A DNA stretch of 13,302 nucleotides, taken from Baffinella frigidus. Lineage: Eukaryota > Cryptophyceae > Cryptomonadales > Baffinellaceae. The stretch covers positions 598,285-611,586 of the forward strand of contig MU646374.1 in NCBI GenBank assembly GCA_026770585.1, given 5' to 3'. Below, piece by piece: positions 11,501 through 13,302 of the stretch. The first letter of the stretch is position 1. Each line of letters starts with the position of its first letter. The position numbers and the translations under genes were made by a program. The notes under the pieces were generated by a model. The model had not been told where the DNA came from and made no database searches. It was given only the letters and a program-made list of their open reading frames with translations.

Positions 11501-11783
11501 CAGGGTTTAGAGTTTAGGGTCTAGCGTTCGGGGTTTGATGTTTAGGGCTAAGGGTTCAAGGTGTGGGGTTTAGGGTTTGGGGTGACCCGATCCCGTCTTG
11601 CATATCGGCGAGACAGTTGTGCGCCAATTCAAGAACACCGACTTGGCATAAATTTCCCCGTGGAAACATTTTTTTTTTCTCGTTTCCAACGAAAGTAAGA
11701 AATAAGAACAAGAAGTTTGGGGATTGAGGTGACCCGATCCCGTTTGGCATTTCGGAGAGGCGGTTGTTAGCAACCGAAAGCTC
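5428..11783 (-). CDS. Multi-exon leucine-rich-repeat protein gene, internal part
   Basis: Seven exons can be chained on the minus strand: 11783-11734, 11277-11226, 10708-10657, 9623-9571, 8979-8902, 7796-7680 and 5562-5428. All have AG before and GT after. Codon phase agrees at every junction, and the 537 joined bases encode 179 residues that keep the LRR pattern LxxLxxLxLxxNxL across each junction (for example LTKLQ joined to LLKMDNNQL, and PVLEKIE joined to ARNNKL). The repeats are the typical 23-residue class found in SHOC2- and PIRL-like proteins; the ENPIRMPPPEIV segment resembles the end of an LRR block in that class. The product is probably an intracellular binding scaffold, but partner and role cannot be read. 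No start or stop was found, so both ends are missing. The exon chain is inference from sequence; no transcript was available. Confidence 0.75.
5600..5740. mobile_element. 141-bp fold-back element, copy 1
   Basis: This copy aligns along its whole length with 8742-8882. The ends are imperfect terminal inverted repeats (TCCACTGAGCAGC at left, complement of TCTACTTAGCAGCC at right). There is no coding capacity, so it is MITE-like. GGG on both sides may be a target-site duplication, but the flanks are too simple to be sure. It lies right against the truncated LRR exon copy at 5748-5825. Confidence 0.7.
5748..5825 (-). pseudogene. Truncated duplicate of LRR exon 7
   Basis: The fragment is 78 bp and encodes STLDLRALNLESIDYEIL then PIPDIK, the first 26 codons of exon 7, after an intact acceptor (CACGCAG). 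Relative to exon 7, nine codons differ synonymously and only one (third codon, T to K) changes the residue. The copy breaks off after the DIK codons at the border of the fold-back element 5600-5740, losing the LLLSNNR strand. Whether it is dead or a spare exon is open. Confidence 0.75.
5841..6025. mobile_element. Nested palindromic element with GTTGAC hairpin
   Basis: Three nested inverted pairs share one centre: ATTTATCGA (5874-5882) with TCGATAAAT (6017-6025), TTGGCCA (5910-5916) with TGGCCAA (5994-6000), and the inner arms 5930-5948 with 5966-5984 (AACAATGCTAAAACTTGAC and a near complement). A further CGTTTATCGACGG lies at 5841. The inner hairpin is related to the copies at 7338-7382 and 7505-7549. 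No coding capacity. Confidence 0.75.
6026..6122. other. Unassigned stretch
   Basis: No gene or repeat recognised. Confidence 0.5.
6123..6215. repeat. Short palindromic repeat, copy 1
   Basis: About 93 bp with AGTTGACT near the left end and AGTCAACT near the right, and a central palindrome ACTAACCC-GGGC-GGGGTTAGT. A second copy occupies 6510-6601. Both end in AGTCAACTGCTTCA. Confidence 0.75.
6284..6331. repeat. GGTCACGT hairpin, second family member
   Basis: Arms 6284-6304 and 6310-6331 pair with one mismatch and one bulge around the loop CGTTC (left arm begins GGTTGGTCACGT). The sequence to its right, read on the minus strand, aligns with the left flank of the 4246-4286 hairpin (GTGTAGTAACTTTC, TACAAG, AAACC). 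Confidence 0.8.
6332..6505. repeat. Rearranged copy of the 3055-3245 element
   Basis: From about 6420 to 6505 the plus strand matches 3165-3245 (CCCTATCTTGGTACAAA, CCACATGTAAGTAGG, CTCTAGCATTCTCGAGTGG). From about 6332 to 6410 it is the minus strand that matches 3055-3130 (CCCACACGAGAATGCAA, GTGTAGTAACTTTC). The left half is therefore inverted relative to the right half. Confidence 0.65.
6510..6601. repeat. Short palindromic repeat, copy 2
   Basis: Second copy of 6123-6215, with the same central palindrome (ACTAACCC-GGGC-AGGGTTAGT) and the same right end. It runs directly into the fold-back element starting at 6602. Confidence 0.75.
6602..6721. mobile_element. 120-bp fold-back element
   Basis: The ends TACCACGCCAGATTGCTGGA and the complement of its right end (TACCACGCCAGATTCCTGGA) match with one mismatch. 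A second matched block (CGCCAAAAGT) lies further in, so most of the element can fold on itself. It has no coding capacity. The immediate flanks show no convincing target-site duplication. Confidence 0.75.
6722..7196 (+). repeat. Repeats with GCGACGTTTCGC core
   Basis: A block containing AGCCCCTGCACA, GTTACGAG, CACACGTGAATTTCAGAG and GCGACGTTTCGCTACGAG occurs from 6766 and again from 6944 (spacing 178 bp). Further single copies of the GCGACGTTTCGC core lie near 7036 and, degenerate, near 7132. The 142-codon plus frame at 6577-7005 crosses the fold-back element and both blocks; I see no domain and do not call it a gene. Confidence 0.75.
7197..7297 (+). repeat. Telomere-like tract
   Basis: TTTAGGG units with a few variants (GGAATTTAGAG, GGATTAG). 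It abuts the exon fragment at 7299-7330. Confidence 0.9.
7299..7330 (-). pseudogene. Degenerate fragment of LRR exon 6
   Basis: The minus strand reads ILLIADNPIR, matching ILLIAENPIR of the exon at 7680-7796, then runs into telomere-like sequence with an in-frame stop. Confidence 0.6.
7338..7382. repeat. GTTGAC hairpin, second copy
   Basis: Arms TGGCAAACGTTGACGAT (7338-7354) and ATTGTTAAGTTTTACCA (7366-7382) are imperfect reverse complements. Same family as 5930-5984 and 7505-7549. Confidence 0.8.
7440..7499 (-). pseudogene. 3'-half duplicate of LRR exon 6
   Basis: Twenty codons encode EILLIAENPIRMPPPEIVDQ, identical in protein to the end of exon 6, with two synonymous base changes and an intact donor (CAG then GTTCAC). 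Upstream it joins the GTTGAC hairpin with no AG acceptor, so the first nineteen codons are missing. Confidence 0.75.
7505..7549. repeat. GTTGAC hairpin, third copy
   Basis: Arms TGGCAAAAGTTGACGAT (7505-7521) and ATTGTCAACTTTTACCA (7533-7549), two mismatches, 11-bp loop. The right flank CGTGGCCAACAGATGC matches the flank of the 5930-5984 copy (CGTGGCCAACCGATGC), so more than the hairpin was copied. Confidence 0.85.
7607..7679 (+). repeat. ACTATTCATAAGTCAA direct repeats
   Basis: Three near copies of CTGACTATTCATAAGTCAA follow each other up to the exon border. A degenerate pair is found at about 7400-7438, next to the copied exon at 7440-7499. The unit therefore travels with the exon end. Confidence 0.75.
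7680..7796 (-). CDS. LRR gene exon 6
   Basis: Exon of 117 bp, 39 codons, phase 0 at both ends. The acceptor has a strong pyrimidine tract (CCCTCCCTCCCAG) and the donor is CAG then GTTGAC. It encodes ARNNKLISLPIDLCQSK and then EILLIAENPIRMPPPEIVDQ, i.e. the end of one LRR, one whole LRR, and a PPPEIV segment of the type that often ends an LRR block. It is the best preserved exon here and the source or sibling of five partial copies (7299, 7440, 7951, 8098 and decayed units up to 8341). Nearly all codons end in G or C. Confidence 0.85.
7945..7960 (-). pseudogene. Start of LRR exon 6, copy 2
   Basis: Acceptor (ATCACGGCAG) followed by sixteen bases identical to the start of exon 6 (ARNNK), after which the sequence diverges into GGCGCATAACC. 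Confidence 0.6.
8088..8119 (-). pseudogene. Start of LRR exon 6, copy 3
   Basis: A homopolymer of twelve C, then TCTCAG, precedes a stretch encoding ARNNKLISLP with only two synonymous changes relative to exon 6. It then diverges (TATEAH). A minus-strand frame at 7988-8218 includes it but is otherwise array sequence. Confidence 0.7.
8342..8471. other. Unassigned stretch
   Basis: No gene recognised. GAGAGACC and CCGACGC occur twice within 8347-8400. The minus-strand frame 8428-8688 (86 codons) covers a hairpin and has no LRR features. Confidence 0.45.
8472..8536. repeat. Hairpin with inner GGCAACCTT repeats
   Basis: Arms about 8472-8489 and 8517-8536 (CGACCGGCAAC and its complement, extended to AACTT/AAGTT with a bulge). 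The loop contains another ACCGGCAACCTTAGCCG copy, allowing alternative pairings. Confidence 0.75.
8537..8741. other. Stretch with TAAGTCAA/TTGACTTA motifs
   Basis: No gene seen. CCTAAGTCAAC, CTTAAGTCAAA and TTGTTGACTTACG occur here, and CTGCTCCCAGAGCAG is a short hairpin near 8641. Confidence 0.45.
8742..8882. mobile_element. 141-bp fold-back element, copy 2
   Basis: Same element as 5600-5740. Ends TCCACTTAGCAGC at left and, read on the other strand, CCCCACTTAGCTGCC at right. Internal shared blocks include GAAATTCCGGTT, CAATGGATAA, ATTCTAGTA and GACTGCATCCGT. It lies about 20 bp downstream (in gene direction) of LRR exon 5, a position similar to that of copy 1 next to its exon fragment. Confidence 0.75.
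8902..8979 (-). CDS. LRR gene exon 5
   Basis: Exon of 78 bp, 26 codons, phase 0 at both ends. Acceptor GCGGTGCAG, donor GAG then GTCCGT. It encodes LLKMDNNQLVSVPEGLGY and then LPVLEKIE: the second half of one LRR and the first half of the next, cut after position 5 and position 8 of the repeat. Joining to exon 4 (LTALTKLQ) and exon 6 (ARNNKL) restores full-length repeats. All but one or two codons end in G or C. The acceptor's pyrimidine tract is weak. Confidence 0.8.
9051..9130 (+). repeat. 31-bp tandem repeat, three units
   Basis: CAACGTTTCG starts at 9051, 9082 and 9113 (third as CAACGCTTCG), each followed by a GCTGAAACA-containing unit. The last one runs into CGAGGACGGGG, which belongs to the exon copy beside it. 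Confidence 0.85.
9128..9189 (-). pseudogene. Frameshifted duplicate of LRR exon 5
   Basis: The minus strand reads LLQMDNRQLVSIPDGLG, matching exon 5. The five base differences up to this point all change residues. The next three codons of exon 5 (nine bases) are replaced by a run of eleven C, which shifts the frame. AAAAG stands at the acceptor position, preceded by telomere-like sequence. Confidence 0.75.
9193..9416 (+). repeat. Telomere-like tract, TTTGGGG/TTTTGGG variants
   Basis: Heptamer and octamer variants dominated by TTTGGGG and TTTTGGG, grading into TTTAGGG and TTTCGGG. Seen from the gene it forms the start of one exon copy's upstream intron and the downstream side of another. Confidence 0.9.
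9424..9476 (-). pseudogene. Duplicate of LRR exon 4
   Basis: The minus strand reads YDHLHFVPNTLTALTKLQ with a donor GTGGAT, matching exon 4 over all 53 bp. The acceptor is lost: the bases that are GCAG in exon 4 are TTAC here. An upstream AG at 9487-9486 might substitute. Telomere-like sequence follows the donor at once. Confidence 0.65.
9571..9623 (-). CDS. LRR gene exon 4
   Basis: Exon of 53 bp, entered in phase 1 and left in phase 0. The acceptor is CCCCCCTCGCAG and the donor is CAG then GTGAGG, both close to consensus. It encodes NQLHSVPNTLTALTKLQ; the split first codon takes its first base from exon 3, giving LNLTNNQL across the junction. Three further copies lie at 9424, 9729 and 9828, so this exon has been duplicated most regularly. 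Confidence 0.8.
9729..9760 (-). pseudogene. 5' part of LRR exon 4, copy
   Basis: Eleven C then TGCAG precede a stretch encoding NQLHSVPNTL, with only synonymous differences from exon 4, after which the sequence leaves the exon (MFVED and a stop). Confidence 0.7.
9828..9876 (-). pseudogene. Exon 4 copy with an 18-21 bp insertion
   Basis: The minus strand starts like exon 4 (ACAACCA), is interrupted by about twenty extra bases, then continues HSVPITL before diverging into the same FVEGRL-type sequence as the copy at 9729. Confidence 0.55.
9950..9992 (-). pseudogene. Possible remnant of LRR exon 3
   Basis: The minus strand reads VVLTALTRLT, resembling GLLTALTKLN of exon 3, then becomes proline codons from a C run. 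Short and uncertain. Confidence 0.3.
10083..10440. other. Mostly single-copy intron 3 sequence
   Basis: No gene recognised. CAGTGAGT and ACTCACTG form a small hairpin (about 10099-10123). AACGGCTCCAATT occurs twice (near 10285 and 10316). Near 10431 the plus strand GGGGTACTTGTGAGG resembles the donor end of exon 3 read in reverse, possibly a fragment of it. Confidence 0.45.
10441..10654 (+). repeat. Telomere-like tract, TTGAGGG/TCGAGGG variants
   Basis: Begins with TTTAGGG and TTCAGGG units and changes to a long run alternating TTGAGGG and TCGAGGG. It abuts the donor of exon 3. Read on the minus strand it gives the proline-rich frame around NPQPSTLDPQPSTL, which belongs to the spurious 202-codon frame 10520-11128. 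Confidence 0.9.
10657..10708 (-). CDS. LRR gene exon 3
   Basis: Exon of 52 bp, phase 0 in and phase 1 out. Acceptor TCGTTTGGCAG, donor GTACAC. It encodes LPDSMGLLTALTKLNLT plus the first base of the next codon. The phase-1 end is exactly what exon 4 needs, and the joined peptide keeps the LRR spacing (LTALTKLNLTNNQL), which decides this donor over neighbouring ones. Confidence 0.75.
10725..10770 (+). repeat. Short telomere-like piece
   Basis: TTTGGGG, TTAGGTG and GTTTGGTG units between exon 3 and its duplicate. Confidence 0.6.
10772..10824 (-). pseudogene. 5' part of LRR exon 3, copy
   Basis: CTTTTGGCAG then a stretch encoding LPDSM, with two synonymous differences from exon 3. Beyond this it diverges, and the piece GTCCGTCAACAT is itself repeated within it (10769 and 10802). 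Confidence 0.6.
10993..11157. repeat. Long inverted repeat carrying telomere units and an LRR exon end
   Basis: Arms 10993-11052 and 11098-11157 are reverse complements at 57 of 60 positions, around a 45-bp loop. All three mismatches are C/T transitions. Each arm contains two CCCTAAA units and the exon end encoding AMPDEIG. This is the only place where CCCTAAA runs along the plus strand. A palindrome CACCGAACGGTG in the loop (near 11075) also recurs outside the right arm (near 11165) in CACCGTTCGGTG form. Confidence 0.9.
11129..11154 (-). pseudogene. 3' end of an LRR exon 1-like copy
   Basis: Encodes LDAMPDEI plus two bases, then donor GTGACC, with the same layout as the end of exon 1 (LSEMPNGI, GG, GTCACC) but mostly amino-acid-changing differences. 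The left arm of the inverted repeat holds the mirror copy on the plus strand, whose donor is mutated (GCGACC). Confidence 0.6.
11226..11277 (-). CDS. LRR gene exon 2
   Basis: Exon of 52 bp, entered in phase 2 and left in phase 0. Acceptor CTCCTGCAG, donor ATG then GTACTC. It encodes RIHCLTDFDMSNNELEM after a base that completes the codon begun in exon 1. Joined to exon 3 it gives NNELEMLPDSMG, the correct LRR spacing. The upstream intron ends in CTAAACCCCAAACCC-type sequence. Confidence 0.75.
11285..11580 (+). repeat. Telomere-like tract with a TTTATGG run
   Basis: Mixed TTTAGGG, TTTGGGG and TTGAGGG units enclosing about nine consecutive TTTATGG units (11422-11490), a locally amplified heptamer variant. 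It makes up most of intron 1. Confidence 0.9.
11587..11641 (-). pseudogene. Duplicate of LRR exon 1
   Basis: The minus strand reads GVLELAHNCLADMQDGI followed by donor GTCACC, in the same register as exon 1. The only acceptor candidate is CCAAG. Several residues differ (P of the MP pair is Q, R is C). It might be an alternative exon or a decayed copy. Confidence 0.55.
11642..11733. other. Intron sequence with a poly-A/T stretch
   Basis: Includes a run of nine T near 11671 and CAAGAAGTTTGGGGATTGAGG. No gene seen. Confidence 0.5.
11734..11783 (-). CDS. LRR gene exon 1 of the visible chain
   Basis: Exon of 50 bp, phase 0 in and phase 2 out. Acceptor CCCCAAACCAG (telomere-like), donor GTCACC. 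It encodes ELSVANNRLSEMPNGI plus two bases, which exon 2 completes, giving IGRIHCL across the junction. It starts at position 6 of an LRR, so at least one more exon must precede it; I did not find it with confidence. Confidence 0.75.
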
Positions 11784-11787
11784 CTGG

Positions 11788-11841
11788 TTTGGGGTTTAGG
11801 GTTTCGGGTTTCGGGTTCAGGGTTTGGGGTTTAGGGTTGAG
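11788..11841 (+). repeat. Short telomere-like tract
   Basis: TTTAGGG, TTTCGGG, TTCAGGG and TTTGGGG units between exon 1 and its duplicate at 11842-11868. Confidence 0.85.
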
Positions 11842-11868
11842 GAGGCGGTTGTCTGCTACCGACAGTTC
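11842..11868 (-). pseudogene. 5' part of LRR exon 1, copy
   Basis: Acceptor ACCCGCAG then nine codons encoding ELSVADNRL. Against exon 1 four codons differ synonymously and one changes N to D. The copy then passes straight into CTCAACCCTAAACCC. Confidence 0.65.
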
Positions 11869-11889
11869 CTGCGGGTTTCGGGTTCAGGT

Positions 11890-12437
11890 TACGAGCCGCA
11901 GGATAAAGTTGAGGTCCCAGTCTCGCCAGGCCTTCACAGAAGCGAATCAAGCGGTTGAAGACAGTTAAGTTGACCACTGTGCAAAAATACGGAGATTGGT
12001 AAAGAAGAAAATAAGAAAAGTTCCTGCGGGGAACCAGAATGGGAGGTCAGGAGTGAACTTTGCCAAAGTTGATAGACTCAGGGTTGGTTGGCCGAAACGG
12101 ATTGACTCGGGGGAGGCGACACGAGACAAGAAGATGTCGAAAGGTCACCTACCCAGAGTCGTATATCACCAAGTATACAACGTATACTAAGAGAAGGTGG
12201 GCACTCACGAGCTTAACGTCCGCACATGACTTTCCTACATTCTCGCATCGAACGAGCAGAACACAAAACACGCTGAAACTCATGAACGATGGGTACATTT
12301 CAACGTATATTCTAACAATCTGGAACATATATTCTTATCTTTCAGAACACCCCAAATCCCCCTCAACCCTGAAAGGCTCACAACCTGTGATAATCGCCTC
12401 CTCAGATGAGAATGAGTTTGATGATCGTGGGTTGAGA
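11890..12437. other. Apparently single-copy stretch without a clear gene
   Basis: A plus-strand frame of 192 codons (12060-12638) is open across this stretch and the inverted-repeat element beyond it. It has no domain I recognise and mixed composition, so I do not call it. On the minus strand near 11915-11955 the peptide NRLIRFCEGLARL resembles an LRR segment, but there is no matching strand motif before it and no convincing borders. Confidence 0.4.
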
Positions 12438-12544
12438 GTATCCCTTAAGTGGCACGGGGGTCTTGAGGGACCCCCTACAGGTCCTAGACAGGTCCTAGGG
12501 CCCTACGGTAGGGCGTATGAGCCTACTGGCCACTTAAGGGATAC
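12438..12544. mobile_element. 107-bp element with perfect 16-bp inverted ends
   Basis: The ends GTATCCCTTAAGTGGC (12438-12453) and GCCACTTAAGGGATAC (12529-12544) are exact complements. Inside are two more hairpins, GGGGGTC/GACCCCC (about 12455-12474) and CCCTACGGTAGGG (about 12501-12513), and a direct repeat CAGGTCCTAG. It has no coding capacity. No clear target-site duplication. Confidence 0.75.
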
Positions 12545-12619
12545 CGTGATATGGGTCATGCCGTGCGCCCAGCCATCCCGCCGCGGCGCTGACGACTCCC
12601 ACGACTCGCCTGCTTACGA
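12543..12619 (+). repeat. 77-bp direct repeat, copy 1
   Basis: Begins ACCGTGATATGGGTCATGCC. Copy 2 lies at 12759-12835, 216 bp further. The left copy starts inside the right end of the 12438-12544 element. Confidence 0.85.
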
Positions 12620-12758
12620 TTTTCGACGTACATTCTAATAATTTCAACGTATATTGTACGTAATCTGTATTAAATATTCGTATATTCTACTAAAGTGTAC
12701 TACTAAAGTGTACTAAATATTCGTATACATGTACTAGATATTCGTATATTGGGAGTGG
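12620..12758. repeat. AT-rich spacer with ATATTCGTATA repeats
   Basis: AT-rich sequence with several AAATATTCGTATA copies and a direct repeat of CTACTAAAGTGTA. No gene seen. Confidence 0.75.
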
Positions 12759-12835
12759 ACCGTGATGTGGGTCATGCCGTGCGCCCAGCGATCTCGCCGA
12801 GGCGCCGACGACTCCCACGAATTCCCTGCTTACGG
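12759..12835 (+). repeat. 77-bp direct repeat, copy 2
   Basis: Second copy of 12543-12619 with scattered substitutions. Telomere-like repeats begin immediately to its right. Confidence 0.85.
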
Positions 12836-13080
12836 TTCAGGGTTTAGGGTTTAGGGTTTAGGGTGTAGGGTCTAGGGTTCAGGGTTTAGGGTTTAGGGTT
12901 TAGAGTTTGGGGTTTAGGGTTTAGGGTTTCGGTATCGGGTTAAGGGTTTCTGGTTTCGGGTTTATGTTCTCGGTGTTTGGTCCTCGTGTTTCGGGTTTCG
13001 GGTTCCGGGTGTAGAGTGTAGGGTGTAGGGTGTAGGGTGTAGGGTGTAGGGGGTAGGGGGTAGGGGGTGCCTGGTCTGGG
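12836..13080 (+). repeat. Telomere-like tract, TTTAGGG then TGTAGGG
   Basis: TTTAGGG-type units give way to TTTCGGG and then to a run of TGTAGGG and GGTAGGG units, ending in GGGGGTGCCTGG. Confidence 0.9.
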
Positions 13081-13125
13081 GAGCCCCTTCCACACAACGT
13101 CTGGGAGTGCTATCAGGTTGAAGCT
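13081..13125 (-). pseudogene. Candidate upstream LRR exon or fragment
   Basis: The minus strand reads SFNLIALPDVVWKGL after an AG (CACCCTAAG or CTAAGAG), matching the NxLxxLPxxxxxL part of an LRR. GT dinucleotides within the piece could be donors, but none gives a clear junction to exon 1. The flank GGGGGTGCCTGG is repeated at the right edge of the window (13291-13302), so another copy may begin just beyond it. Confidence 0.4.
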
Positions 13126-13302
13126 CTTAGGGTGTAGAGCGTAGGATGTAGGGCGTAGGGTGTAGGGTGTATGGTGTAGGGTGTATGGTGTAGGGTGTAG
13201 GGTGTATGGTGTAGGGTGTAGGGTGTAGGGTGTAGGGTGTAGGGTGTAGGGCGTAGTGTTTCGGGTGTAGGATGCAGGGTGTAGGGTTTCGGGGGTGCCT
13301 GG
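13126..13302 (+). repeat. Telomere-like tract, TGTAGGG units
   Basis: About twenty TGTAGGG heptamers with TGTATGG and CGTAGGG variants, running nearly to the end of the window. Confidence 0.9.

Noticed and set aside
11915-11955. Extra LRR exon (NRLIRFCEGLARL on minus strand)
   Set aside because: The strand motif before the asparagine is out of register and no acceptor/donor pair in a suitable phase was found.
12060-12638. 192-codon plus-strand frame
   Set aside because: Runs through the inverted-repeat element at 12438-12544 and half of a 77-bp direct repeat, with no recognisable domain. Could be a chance frame.

Overview
The window looks like nuclear DNA of a eukaryote with plant-type (TTTAGGG) telomere-like repeats. 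Unicellular algae carry such genomes: green algae such as prasinophytes are one candidate, and chromerids or dinoflagellates are others. The canonical GT-AG intron borders I can read fit a green alga somewhat better than a dinoflagellate. This placement is inference. There is no bacterial-style gene organisation, no rRNA, no CRISPR array and no long plausible ORF; almost every long open frame comes from a repeat.

Layout. Positions 1-5270 are repeat-rich and contain no gene I recognise. They hold a short telomere-like tract, a 33-bp minisatellite array in higher-order blocks (91-1197), a cluster of GTTGTCA/TGACAAC palindromes (1260-1590), two (GA)n tracts bracketing duplicated modules (1600-2187), a 19-bp telomere-derived minisatellite (2200-2530), several inverted-repeat elements and hairpins, and a repetitive minus-strand ORF (4249-4905).

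Positions 5275-13302 are the interesting half. On the minus strand I can trace seven small exons: 11783-11734, 11277-11226, 10708-10657, 9623-9571, 8979-8902, 7796-7680 and 5562-5428. Each is bordered by AG upstream and GT downstream. The phases match at all six junctions (2, 0, 1, 0, 0, 0), and the joined frame of 537 nt (179 codons) reads as a continuous leucine-rich-repeat (LRR) ladder whose 23-residue spacing is kept across the junctions. This is the internal part of an LRR protein gene. The 5' end probably lies to the right and the 3' end to the left.

Its introns (456-2117 bp) are built from degenerate telomere-like heptamers (always TTTAGGG-like on +, hence CCCTAAA-like on the coding strand, with one exception), small fold-back elements, and at least fifteen partial extra copies of the same LRR exons. 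Many copies keep a splice acceptor or donor. In the best-preserved pairs most differences are synonymous, so the copies diverged while coding. The locus looks like repeated duplication of LRR exon cassettes, driven by or carried along with telomere-like repeats and fold-back elements.

Right of 11890 there is no convincing gene: one small element with terminal inverted repeats, a 77-bp duplication around an AT-rich segment, then TGTAGGG-type repeats enclosing one more LRR-like fragment near 13100.
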